A DNA stretch of 64,000 bases, taken from assembly GCF_004153605.1 (NCBI RefSeq), contig NZ_SDSI01000001.1, positions 744,001-808,000 of the forward strand, read 5' to 3'. The translations under genes were made by a program, and so were the position numbers. Shown here piece by piece: positions 32,454 to 41,761 of the stretch; the first letter of the stretch is position 1; every line of letters starts with the position of its first letter. The notes below the pieces were generated by a model that made no database searches, had not been told where the DNA came from, and saw nothing but the letters and a program-made list of their open reading frames with translations. Source of the DNA: Qipengyuania_B thermophila (GTDB taxonomy: Bacteria > Pseudomonadota > Alphaproteobacteria > Sphingomonadales > Sphingomonadaceae).

Positions 32454-33761
32454 TCAACGCGGCTCGGGCAGTGCGGTTGCCGCCGCTTCGGGCTGAACCC
32501 GGTCGACAGCGCTCGCCACGGCGACGTTCATGGTCACGTTGCCGACCGTGCGAACAATGTCGGGAAGCATCTCGATGGCCACCAGCAGCGCGAGCGGCTC
32601 CACCGGCACGCCCATCGTCACGGCGATGGGACCGATGGAGATGACGAAGCTGATCGTGCCCGGCAGGCTGACCGAGCCGACCGAGATGATGAACGCGACC
32701 AGCACGCCGGCCAGCAGCACCGGGGCGGACAGGTCCACGCCGGCGAGCGTGGCGATGTAGATCACCACCGCCAGGTTCATCGCCGGGCTGGTGGCACGGA
32801 AGATGGCCACGGCGAGCGGCAGCACGAAGTCGGCGGTGCTCTCGCGCACGGAGAGGCGCCGCGCGCTGGCCAGCATTGCCGGCAGGCTGGCGAGCGAGGA
32901 CTGGGTGCTGATCGCCACGGCATGGGTGGGCAGCATGGCGCGCAGGAAGCGATGCGGCGCGATCCGGCCGCCGACCGCCGCGAGCACGATGCCGCCCAGC
33001 ACGATCACCAGCCCCATCGCGGACACGGCGAGGATGTAGTGGGTGAACGCGGCAAAGGCGCCGCCGCCCGCTTCGGCGGCGACGCCGAGGGCAAGGGCGA
33101 ACACCCCTGCCGGCGCCAGCCACAGCACCCAGCCGATGATGATCAGCATGGCGTTGCCGAGCGCGTGGAAGAAGCGCAGCAGCACCTCGCGCTGCGCCGC
33201 CTCGAGCCGCATCAGGGCAACGGCGAACAGCGCGAAGAACAGAGTCAGCGGGAGCATGGCCGTCTCCGCCGCCGCGGCGAACAGGTTCGGAGCCACGAAG
33301 GAGGTGAGGAAGTCGCCCACCGACGGCAGCGTCGCCGCGGCGGCGGTTCCTCCGGCGAGCAGCGCCTGCCCTCCCGGCGGGATCGGGAACGCCGCAAGCA
33401 GCAGCGGCATCAGCAGCACCGTCGCCGTGCCGCTCAGCAGCAGGATGACGAACACGAGCGCGATCATCCGCCGGGCCGTCGCTCCCGCCCGCGCGGCGGC
33501 GATGATCTTGGCGATCCCGGTCACCAGCAGCGCCGCGACGAGCGGGATGATGGTCATCTGGAGGCCGCGCAGCCACAGCGTGCCGACCGGTCCAGCCACC
33601 TGCAGCGCGGCGTCGAGCGCGCGCGTGCCGCTCAGCACCGTGCCCGCGGCAAGACCGCCGACAAGACCGGTGAAGGTCCACACCACCGGCAGGCGGATGC
33701 TGACCAGCGGCATCGATGACGGTGACTGGCGATGGCCAGGCAGGTGGGTTGATGCTGACAT
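32454..33761 (-). CDS. Dicarboxylate/amino acid:cation symporter (DAACS family)
   Basis: A 435-residue secondary transporter of the glutamate-carrier fold. It shows WLRGLQMTIIPLVAALLVTGI, the re-entrant hairpin serines in AISTQSSLASLPAML, LPLAVAIFRATSPAMNLAV (helix 7, where many members have NMDGT) and a second hairpin GSVSLPGTISFV. The NMDGT-type Na+ motif is not preserved as such (RATSPAMN), so substrate and coupling ion may differ from GltP/DctA. Either ATG 33761 or 33713 can be the start. Confidence 0.88.
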   Translation of the reverse strand: MSASTHLPGHRQSPSSMPLVSIRLPVVWTFTGLVGGLAAGTVLSGTRALDAALQVAGPVGTLWLRGLQMTIIPLVAALLVTGIAKIIAAARAGATARRMIALVFVILLLSGTATVLLMPLLLAAFPIPPGGQALLAGGTAAAATLPSVGDFLTSFVAPNLFAAAAETAMLPLTLFFALFAVALMRLEAAQREVLLRFFHALGNAMLIIIGWVLWLAPAGVFALALGVAAEAGGGAFAAFTHYILAVSAMGLVIVLGGIVLAAVGGRIAPHRFLRAMLPTHAVAISTQSSLASLPAMLASARRLSVRESTADFVLPLAVAIFRATSPAMNLAVVIYIATLAGVDLSAPVLLAGVLVAFIISVGSVSLPGTISFVISIGPIAVTMGVPVEPLALLVAIEMLPDIVRTVGNVTMNVAVASAVDRVQPEAAATALPEPR

Positions 33762-33857
33762 CCAGCGAGCCTTTGCTTTATTTTAGGGAGCGGGCAATAG
33801 CAGCCGCCTGGCTGACCGGCACGCAGTGCGGCCGCGGGAACATGGATGCAAGAACAG

Positions 33858-35195
33858 ATGGCGCGCAAGTTTTTCGGCACTGACGGGATCCGGGGCCGCA
33901 CCAACGCCGGCCACATGACCGCCGCCACCGCCATGCGGGTGGGGCAGGCGGCCGGGCGTCACTTCAACCGCGGCGACCACCGTCACCGGGTGGTCATCGG
34001 CAAGGACACGCGATTGTCGGGCTACATGATGGAATCGGCGCTCGTCGCCGGCTTCACGAGCGTCGGCATGGACGTCATCATGACCGGCCCGCTGCCCACA
34101 CCGGCGATCGCCATGCTGACGCGCGAGATGCGGGCCGATCTCGGGGTGATGATCTCGGCCAGTCACAACCTGTTCGAGGACAACGGCATCAAGCTGTTCG
34201 GTCCGGACGGGTTCAAGCTGTCAGACGCGGACGAGCTGGAGATCGAGGCGCTGATGGAGGATGACCTCGACCTCGCCAGCAGCGCCGACATCGGCCGCGC
34301 CCGCCGGATCGAGGATGCGCGCGGACGCTATCTCCACGCCGTGAAGCAGTCGCTGTCGGACGCGGTCCGGCTGGACGGGCTGAAGATCGTGATCGACTGC
34401 GCCCACGGGGCCGCCTACCAGGTCGCTCCGGCGGCGATCTGGGAACTGGGCGCGGACATCGTGCCCATCGGCGTGTCTCCGGACGGGCTGAACATCAACA
34501 GCGGCTGCGGCAGCACCTCGGTGAACGCGCTGCGGATCAAGGTCATCGAGGAACAGGCCGACATCGGCATCGCGCTCGACGGAGACGCCGACCGGCTGAT
34601 CATCGTCGACGAGCAGGGGCAGGTGGTGGACGGCGACCAGATCATGGCGCTGATCGCCACGCACCTCCACGAGCGCGGGCAGCTGAAGGGCGGCGGGATC
34701 GTTGCCACGGTGATGTCCAACCTCGGGCTCGAGCGGTACCTGAACGGCCGCGGCCTGACGCTGGAGCGGGCCAAGGTCGGCGACCGCTACGTGCTCGACC
34801 GGATGCAGGCGGGCGGCTTCAACGTGGGCGGCGAACAGTCCGGCCACATGATCCTTCTCGACCACGCCACCACCGGCGACGGCACGGTGGCCGCGCTCCA
34901 GGTGCTTGCCGCCATGGTCAGCAGCGGCCGCCGCGCGAGCGAACTGCTGCACCAGTTCGAGCCCGTGCCGCAGCTCCTGCGGAACGTCCGCTTCAGCGGG
35001 GGCAAGCCGCTCGAGGCGGAGCGGGTGCGCAAGGCGATTGCCGAAGCCGAGGCGGAGCTGGCCGGGCGGGGCCGCCTGGTCATCCGGCCGTCCGGGACGG
35101 AGCCGGTGATCCGCGTCATGGCCGAAGGGGATGACGAGCGGCAGGTCGAATCGGTCGTGGCGCGGATCTGCGACGAGGTGCAGGCCGCGGCATGA
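33858..35195 (+). CDS. glmM: Phosphoglucosamine mutase
   Basis: Interconverts glucosamine-6-phosphate and glucosamine-1-phosphate for UDP-GlcNAc, peptidoglycan and LPS. The 445 residues begin ARKFFGTDGIRGRTN. The phosphoserine loop is MISASHNLFEDNGIKLFG (Leu where many enzymes have Pro), the metal loop is ALDGDADRLII, the sugar loop GGEQSGHMI, and the phosphate site RPSGTEPVIRVM. Start ATG 33858 gives the canonical N-terminus; an ATG four codons earlier is also in frame. It overlaps thiD by four bases. Confidence 0.97.
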   Translation: MARKFFGTDGIRGRTNAGHMTAATAMRVGQAAGRHFNRGDHRHRVVIGKDTRLSGYMMESALVAGFTSVGMDVIMTGPLPTPAIAMLTREMRADLGVMISASHNLFEDNGIKLFGPDGFKLSDADELEIEALMEDDLDLASSADIGRARRIEDARGRYLHAVKQSLSDAVRLDGLKIVIDCAHGAAYQVAPAAIWELGADIVPIGVSPDGLNINSGCGSTSVNALRIKVIEEQADIGIALDGDADRLIIVDEQGQVVDGDQIMALIATHLHERGQLKGGGIVATVMSNLGLERYLNGRGLTLERAKVGDRYVLDRMQAGGFNVGGEQSGHMILLDHATTGDGTVAALQVLAAMVSSGRRASELLHQFEPVPQLLRNVRFSGGKPLEAERVRKAIAEAEAELAGRGRLVIRPSGTEPVIRVMAEGDDERQVESVVARICDEVQAAA

Positions 35196-36007
35196 GCGGC
35201 ACGCCGCCCCGCGTGCTCGTGATCGCCGGGTCCGACTCCTCGGGCGGAGCTGGCATTCAGGCCGACATCAAGACCGTCACCATGCGCGGCGGCTATGCCA
35301 TGACGGCGATCACCGCGATCACGGCGCAGAACACCACGGGCGTGCAGGCGGTGGATCTGCTGTCACCCGCGCTCATCGTGGCGCAGATCGACAGCTGCCT
35401 TGCCGACATCGGCGCCGACGCGGTCAAGATCGGGATGCTCGGCTCTGCGGCGGCGGCGCAGGCGGTGGCGGTCCGTCTCGCGCAAACCGGTCTCCCGTTC
35501 GTGTTCGACCCCGTCATGGTCGCGACCAGCGGCGCCGTGCTGGCGGATGCGGACACCATCGCGGCGTTCGGCCGGCTGATGCGGCTGGCGCGGGTGGTGA
35601 CCCCCAATCTGCCCGAGCTGGAGGCGCTGGCCGGCACGTCGCTGCGCGGGGACGCGGAAGTGGCGGCCGCGGCACGGACGCTCGCGGCGGGGCATGGCTG
35701 CGCCGTGCTGGCGAAGGGCGGGCATGGTGACGGGGGAGAGGTCGTCGACTGGCTGGTCACACCCGACGGAGACGTGACCCGATTCGCCGGTCCGCGGATC
35801 GACACGCGGCACACGCACGGCACCGGCTGCACCCTCGCCAGCGCGCTCGCCACCGAGATCGGCCGCGGCGCATCGTTGGCAGACGCGGTCGACACCGCCC
35901 GGAGGTTCGTCGCGGAGGCCCTTCGTGCCGCCCCGGGCCTTGGTGCCGGAGCCGGCCCGCTCGGTCATCAGGCGGTCGGGACGCTGCGTCAGGCCTCGAT
36001 CTCGTAG
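35192..36007 (+). CDS. thiD: Hydroxymethylpyrimidine/phosphomethylpyrimidine kinase
   Basis: Phosphorylates HMP and HMP-P in thiamine synthesis. This is a ribokinase-fold enzyme of 271 residues with IAGSDSSGGAGIQADIKT at the N-terminus, VFDPVMVATSG in the middle, and the anion-hole/catalytic motif THGTGCTLASALATEIG near residue 215. The start overlaps the glmM stop (ATGA), an unusual pairing that puts a thiamine gene under a cell-wall gene's promoter. No thiamine riboswitch is seen. Its 3' end overlaps the convergent LOG gene by 19 bases. Confidence 0.95.
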   Translation: MSGTPPRVLVIAGSDSSGGAGIQADIKTVTMRGGYAMTAITAITAQNTTGVQAVDLLSPALIVAQIDSCLADIGADAVKIGMLGSAAAAQAVAVRLAQTGLPFVFDPVMVATSGAVLADADTIAAFGRLMRLARVVTPNLPELEALAGTSLRGDAEVAAAARTLAAGHGCAVLAKGGHGDGGEVVDWLVTPDGDVTRFAGPRIDTRHTHGTGCTLASALATEIGRGASLADAVDTARRFVAEALRAAPGLGAGAGPLGHQAVGTLRQASIS

Positions 36008-36873
36008 AACGCGCAGATGTGCGCCCAAGCCTCCTCGGCCGTCTCGCACCAGCGGAACAGGTCGAGATCGGCGCGCGAGATGACGCCCTCCTCCGCGAGC
36101 GCCTCGAAGTTCACCACCCGGGTCCAGAATTCGCGCCCGAACAGCAGCACCGGGATCGGCTTCATCTTGCCGGTCTGGATGAGCGTCAGAAGCTCGAAGA
36201 ATTCGTCGAAGGTGCCAAAGCCGCCCGGGAACACCGCCACGGCGCGCGCGCGCAGCAGGAAGTGCATCTTGCGCAGCGCGAAATAGTGGAACTGGAAGCT
36301 GAGATAGGGTGTGACGAACGGGTTGGGCGCCTGCTCGTGCGGCAGGACGATGTTCAGCCCGATGCTCTCCGCGCCGGCCTCGCTCGCGCCGCGGTTGGCG
36401 GCTTCCATGATCGAGGGGCCGCCGCCGGAGGTGACGACGAACTGGCGCTTGCCGTCCTCGATCAGCGACTTCTCGCTGGCGATCCGCGCGAGCTTGTAGG
36501 CCTCGCCATAGTATTTGGCCTTCCTGGCGAGGTTTTCGACGATCACCCGCTGATCGTCGGGCAGGTCGTGCGCCCCCTCGAGCGCGGTCTGCGCCGCCTC
36601 GGGCGGCGGGATCCGGGCCGAGCCGTACACCACGAGGGTTGAACCGACCCCGGCCTGATCGAGCAGCATCTCCGGCTTCATCAGCTCGAGCTGGAAGCGG
36701 AGCGGGCGCAGCTCCTCGCGGGACAGGAAATCCGTGTCGCGGAAGGCAAGCTTGTAGGCCGGGTGCGCCGTCTGCGGGGTCACGGGCACCTTGGTCTCGG
36801 TGAACGCCGCCTCCTGCCGCGCGGGCGCGAACTTGCGATCCGTCAGGCCATGGTCGGTCTTGTCGGGCAGCAT
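35989..36873 (-). CDS. LOG family (TIGR00730-type) Rossmann-fold protein
   Basis: A 294-residue protein of the lysine-decarboxylase-like LOG family; relatives release cytokinin or nucleobase from nucleoside monophosphates. Signature motifs are present: VTSGGGPSIMEAANRGA and VAVFPGGFGTFDEFFELLTLIQTGK (PGGxGTxxE). A long N-terminal part of about 90 residues precedes the Rossmann domain, as in the larger group of LOG-like proteins. Function in this organism is open: nucleotide housekeeping or signalling. Confidence 0.88.
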   Translation of the reverse strand: MLPDKTDHGLTDRKFAPARQEAAFTETKVPVTPQTAHPAYKLAFRDTDFLSREELRPLRFQLELMKPEMLLDQAGVGSTLVVYGSARIPPPEAAQTALEGAHDLPDDQRVIVENLARKAKYYGEAYKLARIASEKSLIEDGKRQFVVTSGGGPSIMEAANRGASEAGAESIGLNIVLPHEQAPNPFVTPYLSFQFHYFALRKMHFLLRARAVAVFPGGFGTFDEFFELLTLIQTGKMKPIPVLLFGREFWTRVVNFEALAEEGVISRADLDLFRWCETAEEAWAHICAFYEIEA

Positions 36874-37047
36874 ACGGGAACTCCAAGGGTCAGGGCGCCT
36901 TCGAAGAGCCGGGGAAGCAGGCGCCGGCGCGGCTTACGCAGCCATCTCCCGTTGGGCAAGGCCGGGTGGCCGCACGCTGAGCGTTTGACGCCGCCGCCGC
37001 GCCTGTGTGAAGGTGCGCCGTCCCATCCTCAGGAGCACTCCCCGCCG

Positions 37048-39534
37048 ATGACGCCCTTCACCCCGGTTCCGCGCCTGCTGCTGTCCACTGCCCTTGTCGC
37101 CGTCGCTGCTCCGCTCCTCGCGGCGCAGCCCGCCACCGTCGTGCAGCCGGGTGTGCCCGGGGCGCCGCCCCGCGTCATCAGTGCCCAGGAAGCGGCGCGG
37201 CTCGCCGACACCCGCTACACCGCCGCCGACGCGGCCTTCATGCGCGACATGATCGCCCATCACGCGCAGGCGCTGCGGCTTGCCGACATGGTGAGCGCAC
37301 GGACCAGCAACCCGGTGATCGTGGACACCGCCCGCCGCATCCGCATCTCGCAGGACGACGAGATCGCCTTCATGCGCGGCTGGCTGTCCGAGCGCGGCGA
37401 GCCGCTCGATGCCGAGGCCGCGCCTGCCGCCAACGGACATGGCGGCCACGGGCAGCACGGGCACACCCACCACGGCGCCCATGCCCATCACGCCATGCCC
37501 GGCATGCTGACCGAGGCGCAGTTCGCGCAGCTCGCGGCACAGCGGGGCGCCGCTTTCGACCGCCTGTTCCTCAGCCTGATGATCGAGCACCACCGCGGCG
37601 CCATCACCATGGTCGAGAGCCTGCTCGCCCAGCCCGGGTCGGCACACGATCCGGCCCTGTTCGACTTCACCACCGAAGTGGTCAACGACCAGCGGGCGGA
37701 GATCGACCGCATGGCGGCGCAGCTCGCGGCGATGTCGGATGACCCGCGCGTCGGGCTGGCGCCGGGGTTCCGCGACGCCGGGCAGGCGGCCCGCAACATG
37801 ACGCTGGTGCATTCCCTGCCCAAGCCGGACGGCTTTTTCGACCCGGCCAATCCCGCTTCGCTTCAGCCGCGACTGGCCGGCCCTGCAGCCGATGCAGCGG
37901 CGGCGGAAGGCGAGGGCGCGCCGGCCGCCCGCACCCCGCCGCGATTCGCCAGCCGGACGCCGCTGCTCAGCTTCGCCAACACCGACCTCGCCTTTGCCGG
38001 CGACCTCATGGCCGTGGGCAACTACCATGGCTTCAAGCTCTATCGTCTGAGCGGCGATGCGGCGCCCCGGCTCGTCAGCGCGGTCGTGTGTCCGGGCGGG
38101 CAGGGTGACGTGTCGATCGTCGGCACTCTGCTGCTGATGAGCGTCGAACAGACCCGCGGGCGCGTTGATTGCGGATCGCAGGGCATCGCCGAGGACGTGA
38201 GCGCCGAGCGGTTCCGCGGCCTGCGCATCTTCGACATTGCCGACCCGGCCCGTCCGCGACAGGTGGGGCAGGTGCAGACCTGCCGCGGGTCGCACACCCA
38301 TTCGGTCGTCACCCTGCCGACGGCGGAGCAGCCGAGCATCATCGTCTACAACTCCGGCACGGCCGGGGTGCGGGCGGAGGCCGAGCTTGCCGGCTGCGTC
38401 GGAGGTGTTGCCGGCGACCCGCGCACCGCGCTGTTCTCCATCGACGTGATCGAGATCCCCGTCGCCGATCCCGCGGCGGCGCGCATCATCGACAGCCCGC
38501 GCGTGTTCGCCGACGAACAGGGCAACATCGCCGGGCTGTGGCGCGGCGGCGATCACGGTCCGGGCACCCAGACGACGCGCGCGACCGACCAGTGCCACGA
38601 CATCACCGTGTTTCCCTCCCGCCGGATCGCGGCGGGAGCCTGTTCGGGCAACGGCATCCTGCTCGACATCAGCGATCCGCGCGCCCCCCGCCGCATGGAT
38701 GCGGTGGTCGACACCGGCTTTGCCTACTGGCACTCCGCGACCTTCAACAATGACGGGACCAAGGTGCTGTTCACCGACGAATGGGGCGGCGGAACCCAGC
38801 CGCGCTGCCGCGCGTCGGATCCGCTGGACTGGGGAGCCAACGCCATCTTCGACATCGTCGACGGCACGCTGCAGCGCCGGGCGACCTTCAAGATGCCCGC
38901 TCCTCAGACCGACAAGGAGAACTGCGTCGCGCACAACGGATCGCTGGTGCCCGTGCCGGGCCGCGACCTCATGATCCAGGCCTGGTACCAGGGCGGCTTG
39001 TCGCTGTTCGACTTCACCGACAGCACCGCACCGGTGGAAATCGGCTTCTTCGACCGCGGTCCGGTCGACGCCGAACAGATGCCGGTGGCCGGGTTCTGGT
39101 CGGCCTATTTCCATCGGGGCCACATCTATGCGACCGAGATCGTGCGGGGTCTGGACGTGCTGCGGCTCGAGCCGAGCGAGCACCTGTCGGCCAACGAGAT
39201 TGCGGCGGCGGCGCTCGCCGAAGGGGAGGGTGCCTTCAATCCCCAGCGCCAGACACCCGTCACCTGGCCCGACGTGCCGGTGGTCGCGCTGGCCTATGTG
39301 GATCAGCTGGAACGCTCGCGTGCGCTTGATGCCGGTCTCGTGCGGTCCCTGCGCGCGTCCCTCGCCGGCGCGCAGCGGGCGCTCGACGGGGGACAGCAAG
39401 ACCGCGCGGCAGCCACGACGCTGCGCCAGGCGGCGGCCAGGGTGCGGGCGGCCCGGACTGGCAACGCACCCGACGCGGCCCGCGCCGCCGCACTGGGCAG
39501 CACGCTTGAGGGCATCGCGCGGAAGCTGGGCTGA
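37048..39534 (+). CDS. Exported DUF305 protein fused to a beta-propeller (LVIVD-type) region
   Basis: A secreted or periplasmic protein of 828 residues with an N-terminal signal peptide (cleavage likely after LLAAQ). Residues about 50-220 form a DUF305 four-helix domain, split by a His-rich insert (about 131-152, GHGGHGQHGHTHHGAHAHH). Its two motifs are FMRDMIAHHAQALRLADM and LFLSLMIEHHRGAITMVE. From about 300 to 720 come propeller-type repeats (GNYHGFKLYRL, GLRIFDIADPARP, GILLDISDPRAP, GLSLFDFTDS). The C-terminus is helical, Ala-rich. DUF305 relatives are linked to copper handling; the His insert suggests metal binding. AGGAG precedes ATG 37048. Confidence 0.85.
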   Translation: MTPFTPVPRLLLSTALVAVAAPLLAAQPATVVQPGVPGAPPRVISAQEAARLADTRYTAADAAFMRDMIAHHAQALRLADMVSARTSNPVIVDTARRIRISQDDEIAFMRGWLSERGEPLDAEAAPAANGHGGHGQHGHTHHGAHAHHAMPGMLTEAQFAQLAAQRGAAFDRLFLSLMIEHHRGAITMVESLLAQPGSAHDPALFDFTTEVVNDQRAEIDRMAAQLAAMSDDPRVGLAPGFRDAGQAARNMTLVHSLPKPDGFFDPANPASLQPRLAGPAADAAAAEGEGAPAARTPPRFASRTPLLSFANTDLAFAGDLMAVGNYHGFKLYRLSGDAAPRLVSAVVCPGGQGDVSIVGTLLLMSVEQTRGRVDCGSQGIAEDVSAERFRGLRIFDIADPARPRQVGQVQTCRGSHTHSVVTLPTAEQPSIIVYNSGTAGVRAEAELAGCVGGVAGDPRTALFSIDVIEIPVADPAAARIIDSPRVFADEQGNIAGLWRGGDHGPGTQTTRATDQCHDITVFPSRRIAAGACSGNGILLDISDPRAPRRMDAVVDTGFAYWHSATFNNDGTKVLFTDEWGGGTQPRCRASDPLDWGANAIFDIVDGTLQRRATFKMPAPQTDKENCVAHNGSLVPVPGRDLMIQAWYQGGLSLFDFTDSTAPVEIGFFDRGPVDAEQMPVAGFWSAYFHRGHIYATEIVRGLDVLRLEPSEHLSANEIAAAALAEGEGAFNPQRQTPVTWPDVPVVALAYVDQLERSRALDAGLVRSLRASLAGAQRALDGGQQDRAAATTLRQAAARVRAARTGNAPDAARAAALGSTLEGIARKLG

Positions 39535-39539
39535 ACGGT

Positions 39540-39613
39540 TGGATGCCCCGTGAGGATTCGAACCTCAATTGACGGAGTCAGAGTCCGTAGTCTTACCATT
39601 AGACGACGGGGCA
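39540..39613 (-). tRNA. tRNA-Gln (CTG anticodon)
   Basis: A 74-base tRNA with encoded CCA. Acceptor TGCCCCG/CGGGGCA, anticodon loop CTCTGAC (anticodon CUG), T loop GTTCGAATC. It begins six bases after the stop of the plus-strand DUF305 gene, on the opposite strand. Confidence 0.95.
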
Positions 39614-39715
39614 ATCCGTCCGGCTGCGAGCGCCTGGAGCAGACGCGACACGGACGCCCGGCCGTCTAGTCACAAGCAATCACTGCGTCAAGCCGGGCGG
39701 CGGCGCGGCGCGCGC

Positions 39716-39744
39716 TTGCCGCCCGGCCCTTCGCGCGCTAGCAT
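39716..39744 (+). promoter_or_regulatory. Promoter of the ppx-rlmE operon
   Basis: TTGCCG (39716-39721), 17 bases, TAGCAT (39739-39744), about 50 bases before the ppx ATG. It fits the housekeeping pattern seen before the tRNA-Cys and rpmI genes. Confidence 0.5.
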
Positions 39745-39793
39745 TCGCGCACATCTGCCGGCTGCGGCCGGCCCTGACACGGAAAGTTTCATC

Positions 39794-40996
39794 ATGGCGG
39801 ACGCGCATCCGCCGGACAGGTATGCATCGGGTCGAAGGAAGAGGGGCAAGGCGTCCGGCGTAGCACAGGGCAACGGGAGATCGGTTGCAGCACGGGGCAA
39901 GGGCGTGTCGCCGCGCGCGGAGCCGGTGCCGCAGGTGTTCGCGATTCCCGCTGCGCGGCCCGCGGCCCCGGCCGGCGGCTTTCCCATCCGGCGGCAGGCC
40001 TACGCCGCACTCGACCTTGGCACCAACAACTGCCGGCTGCTGATCGCCCGTCCTTCGGCCGAGAACTTCACGGTGATCGACGCCTTCAGCCGCGTGGTGC
40101 GGCTTGGCGAGGGGCTGGCGGCGACGGGACGGCTGAGCGAGCGGGCGATGGACCGGGCTGTCGGGGCGCTGCATGTGTGTGCGGACAAGCTGCGCCGGCG
40201 CGGGGTGCATCTGGCGCGGTCGGTCGCCACCGAGGCATGCCGCCGCGCCGAAAACGGCGCCGAATTCGTGGAGCGGGTCCGGGCCGAGACGGGGATCGTG
40301 CTCGACGTGATCTCGGCGCAGGAGGAGGCGCGGCTCGCGGTGCTGGGCTGCCATGTCCTCCTGGAAGCCGGGCCGGGGCCGGCCATCATCTTCGACATCG
40401 GTGGCGGCTCGACCGAACTCGTCCTGGTCGAGCAGGACCGTGCGGTGCCGCGGATCATCGACTGGCAAAGCGTCCCCTGGGGTGTCGTGTCGCTGACCGA
40501 CACGGTAGGCCGCGTCGACGGCGATGCGGCGGCGCGAGAGGAGCGCTATGCCACCATGCGCCGGCTGGTCAGCGACAGTTTCGCCGATTTCGCCCGGCGC
40601 ATCGCCGGAAGCAGGGGCGCGCCGGGCGGAATCCGCCTGCTGGGCACCAGCGGCACGGTGACAACCCTGGCCAGCCTGCATCTGGAACTCGCCCACTATG
40701 ACCGTCAGGCGGTCGACGGGCTGATCGTGCCTTCGGCATCGATGCGCGACATCAGCCGCCGGCTGGTCAGCATCAGCGGCGACGAGCGCCGGCGCATTCC
40801 GTGCATCGGCGACGACCGTGCCGATCTGGTCGTGGCGGGCTGCGCCATTCTCGAGTCGATCCTCGACATCTGGCCCGCGCTTCGCCTCGGCGTGTCCGAC
40901 CGCGGGATCCGGGAGGGCATCCTGCGCAGCCTCATGGCCGCCGACCACGTGGCGGAGCGGCGGCGCTCCGCGCTGCGCGCCGAACGGGACCGGTGA
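39794..40996 (+). CDS. ppx: Ppx/GppA family phosphatase (exopolyphosphatase)
   Basis: Hydrolyses terminal phosphate of polyphosphate, or pppGpp. The actin-like fold starts at about residue 75: AALDLGTNNCRLLIA, then VISAQEEARLAVLG and the phosphate loop FDIGGGSTELVLV. LLGTSGTVTTLASLHL and the C-terminal DRGIREGILRSL follow. The first 70 residues are Arg/Ala/Pro-rich and not part of the fold, as in many sphingomonad homologues. ATG 39794 is the only ATG near the promoter. Its last four bases overlap rlmE (GTGA). Confidence 0.92.
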   Translation: MADAHPPDRYASGRRKRGKASGVAQGNGRSVAARGKGVSPRAEPVPQVFAIPAARPAAPAGGFPIRRQAYAALDLGTNNCRLLIARPSAENFTVIDAFSRVVRLGEGLAATGRLSERAMDRAVGALHVCADKLRRRGVHLARSVATEACRRAENGAEFVERVRAETGIVLDVISAQEEARLAVLGCHVLLEAGPGPAIIFDIGGGSTELVLVEQDRAVPRIIDWQSVPWGVVSLTDTVGRVDGDAAAREERYATMRRLVSDSFADFARRIAGSRGAPGGIRLLGTSGTVTTLASLHLELAHYDRQAVDGLIVPSASMRDISRRLVSISGDERRRIPCIGDDRADLVVAGCAILESILDIWPALRLGVSDRGIREGILRSLMAADHVAERRRSALRAERDR

Positions 40997-41691
40997 CGCG
41001 CGGGCGCGCCGATCCGGGCAAGCGGCTGCGCAACGCCCGCGGGAGAACGGCATCGTCGGCCCGCTGGCTCGAGCGGCAGCTCAGCGACCCTTACGTCCGG
41101 CAGGCAAAGGCCGAGGGTTATCGCAGCCGCGCCGCCTACAAGCTGCGCGAGCTCGACGACCGCTACGCGCTGCTTCGTCACGCAACGCGCGTGGTGGACC
41201 TCGGGGCGGCGCCGGGCGGCTGGGCACAGGTCGTTCGGCAGCGGGCGCCCAAGGCCGCGATCGTGGGCATCGACCTGCTGCCGGTCGAGCCGATGGAAGG
41301 CGTGGTGCTGTTGCAGGAGGATTTCACGGCGCCGGGTGCGGATGCGCGCATCCTCGCGGCGCTCGGCGGACCGCCGGATCTGGTCCTGTCGGACATGGCG
41401 GCCAACACGGTCGGCCACAAGCAGACCGACCATCTGCGCACGATGGGGCTGGTGGAAGCGGCGGCTCAGTTCGCCTTCGACACGCTCGCGCCGGGAGGGC
41501 ACTTCGTCGCCAAGGTGCTGGCCGGGGGGACGGACGGCGCGCTGCTGGCGGAACTCAAGCGCCATTTCGCTTCGGTCAGGCATGCCAAGCCGCCGGCGAG
41601 CCGCAAGGGCAGCTCCGAATGGTATGTGGTCGCCATGAACCGCAAGCCCGCGATGGTCCCGGCGCACCAGGCCGCTCCGGCTGCGGACTGA
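40993..41691 (+). CDS. rlmE: 23S rRNA (uridine-2'-O)-methyltransferase RlmE (FtsJ)
   Basis: Methylates U2552 in the A loop of 23S rRNA with SAM. In the 232 residues the K-D-K-E catalytic set is visible: Lys in SRAAYKLRELD, Asp in VLSDMAANTVGH, Lys in GGHFVAKVLAGG, Glu in SSEWYVVAM. The SAM loop is VVDLGAAPGGWAQV. Start GTG 40993 lies inside the ppx stop; no ATG is available before the conserved region, so translation is coupled. Confidence 0.95.
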   Translation: MTRGRADPGKRLRNARGRTASSARWLERQLSDPYVRQAKAEGYRSRAAYKLRELDDRYALLRHATRVVDLGAAPGGWAQVVRQRAPKAAIVGIDLLPVEPMEGVVLLQEDFTAPGADARILAALGGPPDLVLSDMAANTVGHKQTDHLRTMGLVEAAAQFAFDTLAPGGHFVAKVLAGGTDGALLAELKRHFASVRHAKPPASRKGSSEWYVVAMNRKPAMVPAHQAAPAAD

Positions 41692-41761
41692 CCGGCACGC
41701 CGCCGCCGCCTCGCGCGCCTGTCAACCGGCGGAGCGGCGACGCCCCGCCGGCCGGTGCGGC

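Noticed and set aside
35150..35195. Thiamine riboswitch before thiD
   Set aside because: thiD begins inside the glmM stop codon, leaving no leader, and no THI-box pattern is present.
36934..39399. Minus-strand open frame of 821 codons opposite the DUF305 gene
   Set aside because: An Arg/His/Gly-rich translation without domains; the plus strand has signal peptide, ribosome site and conserved motifs.
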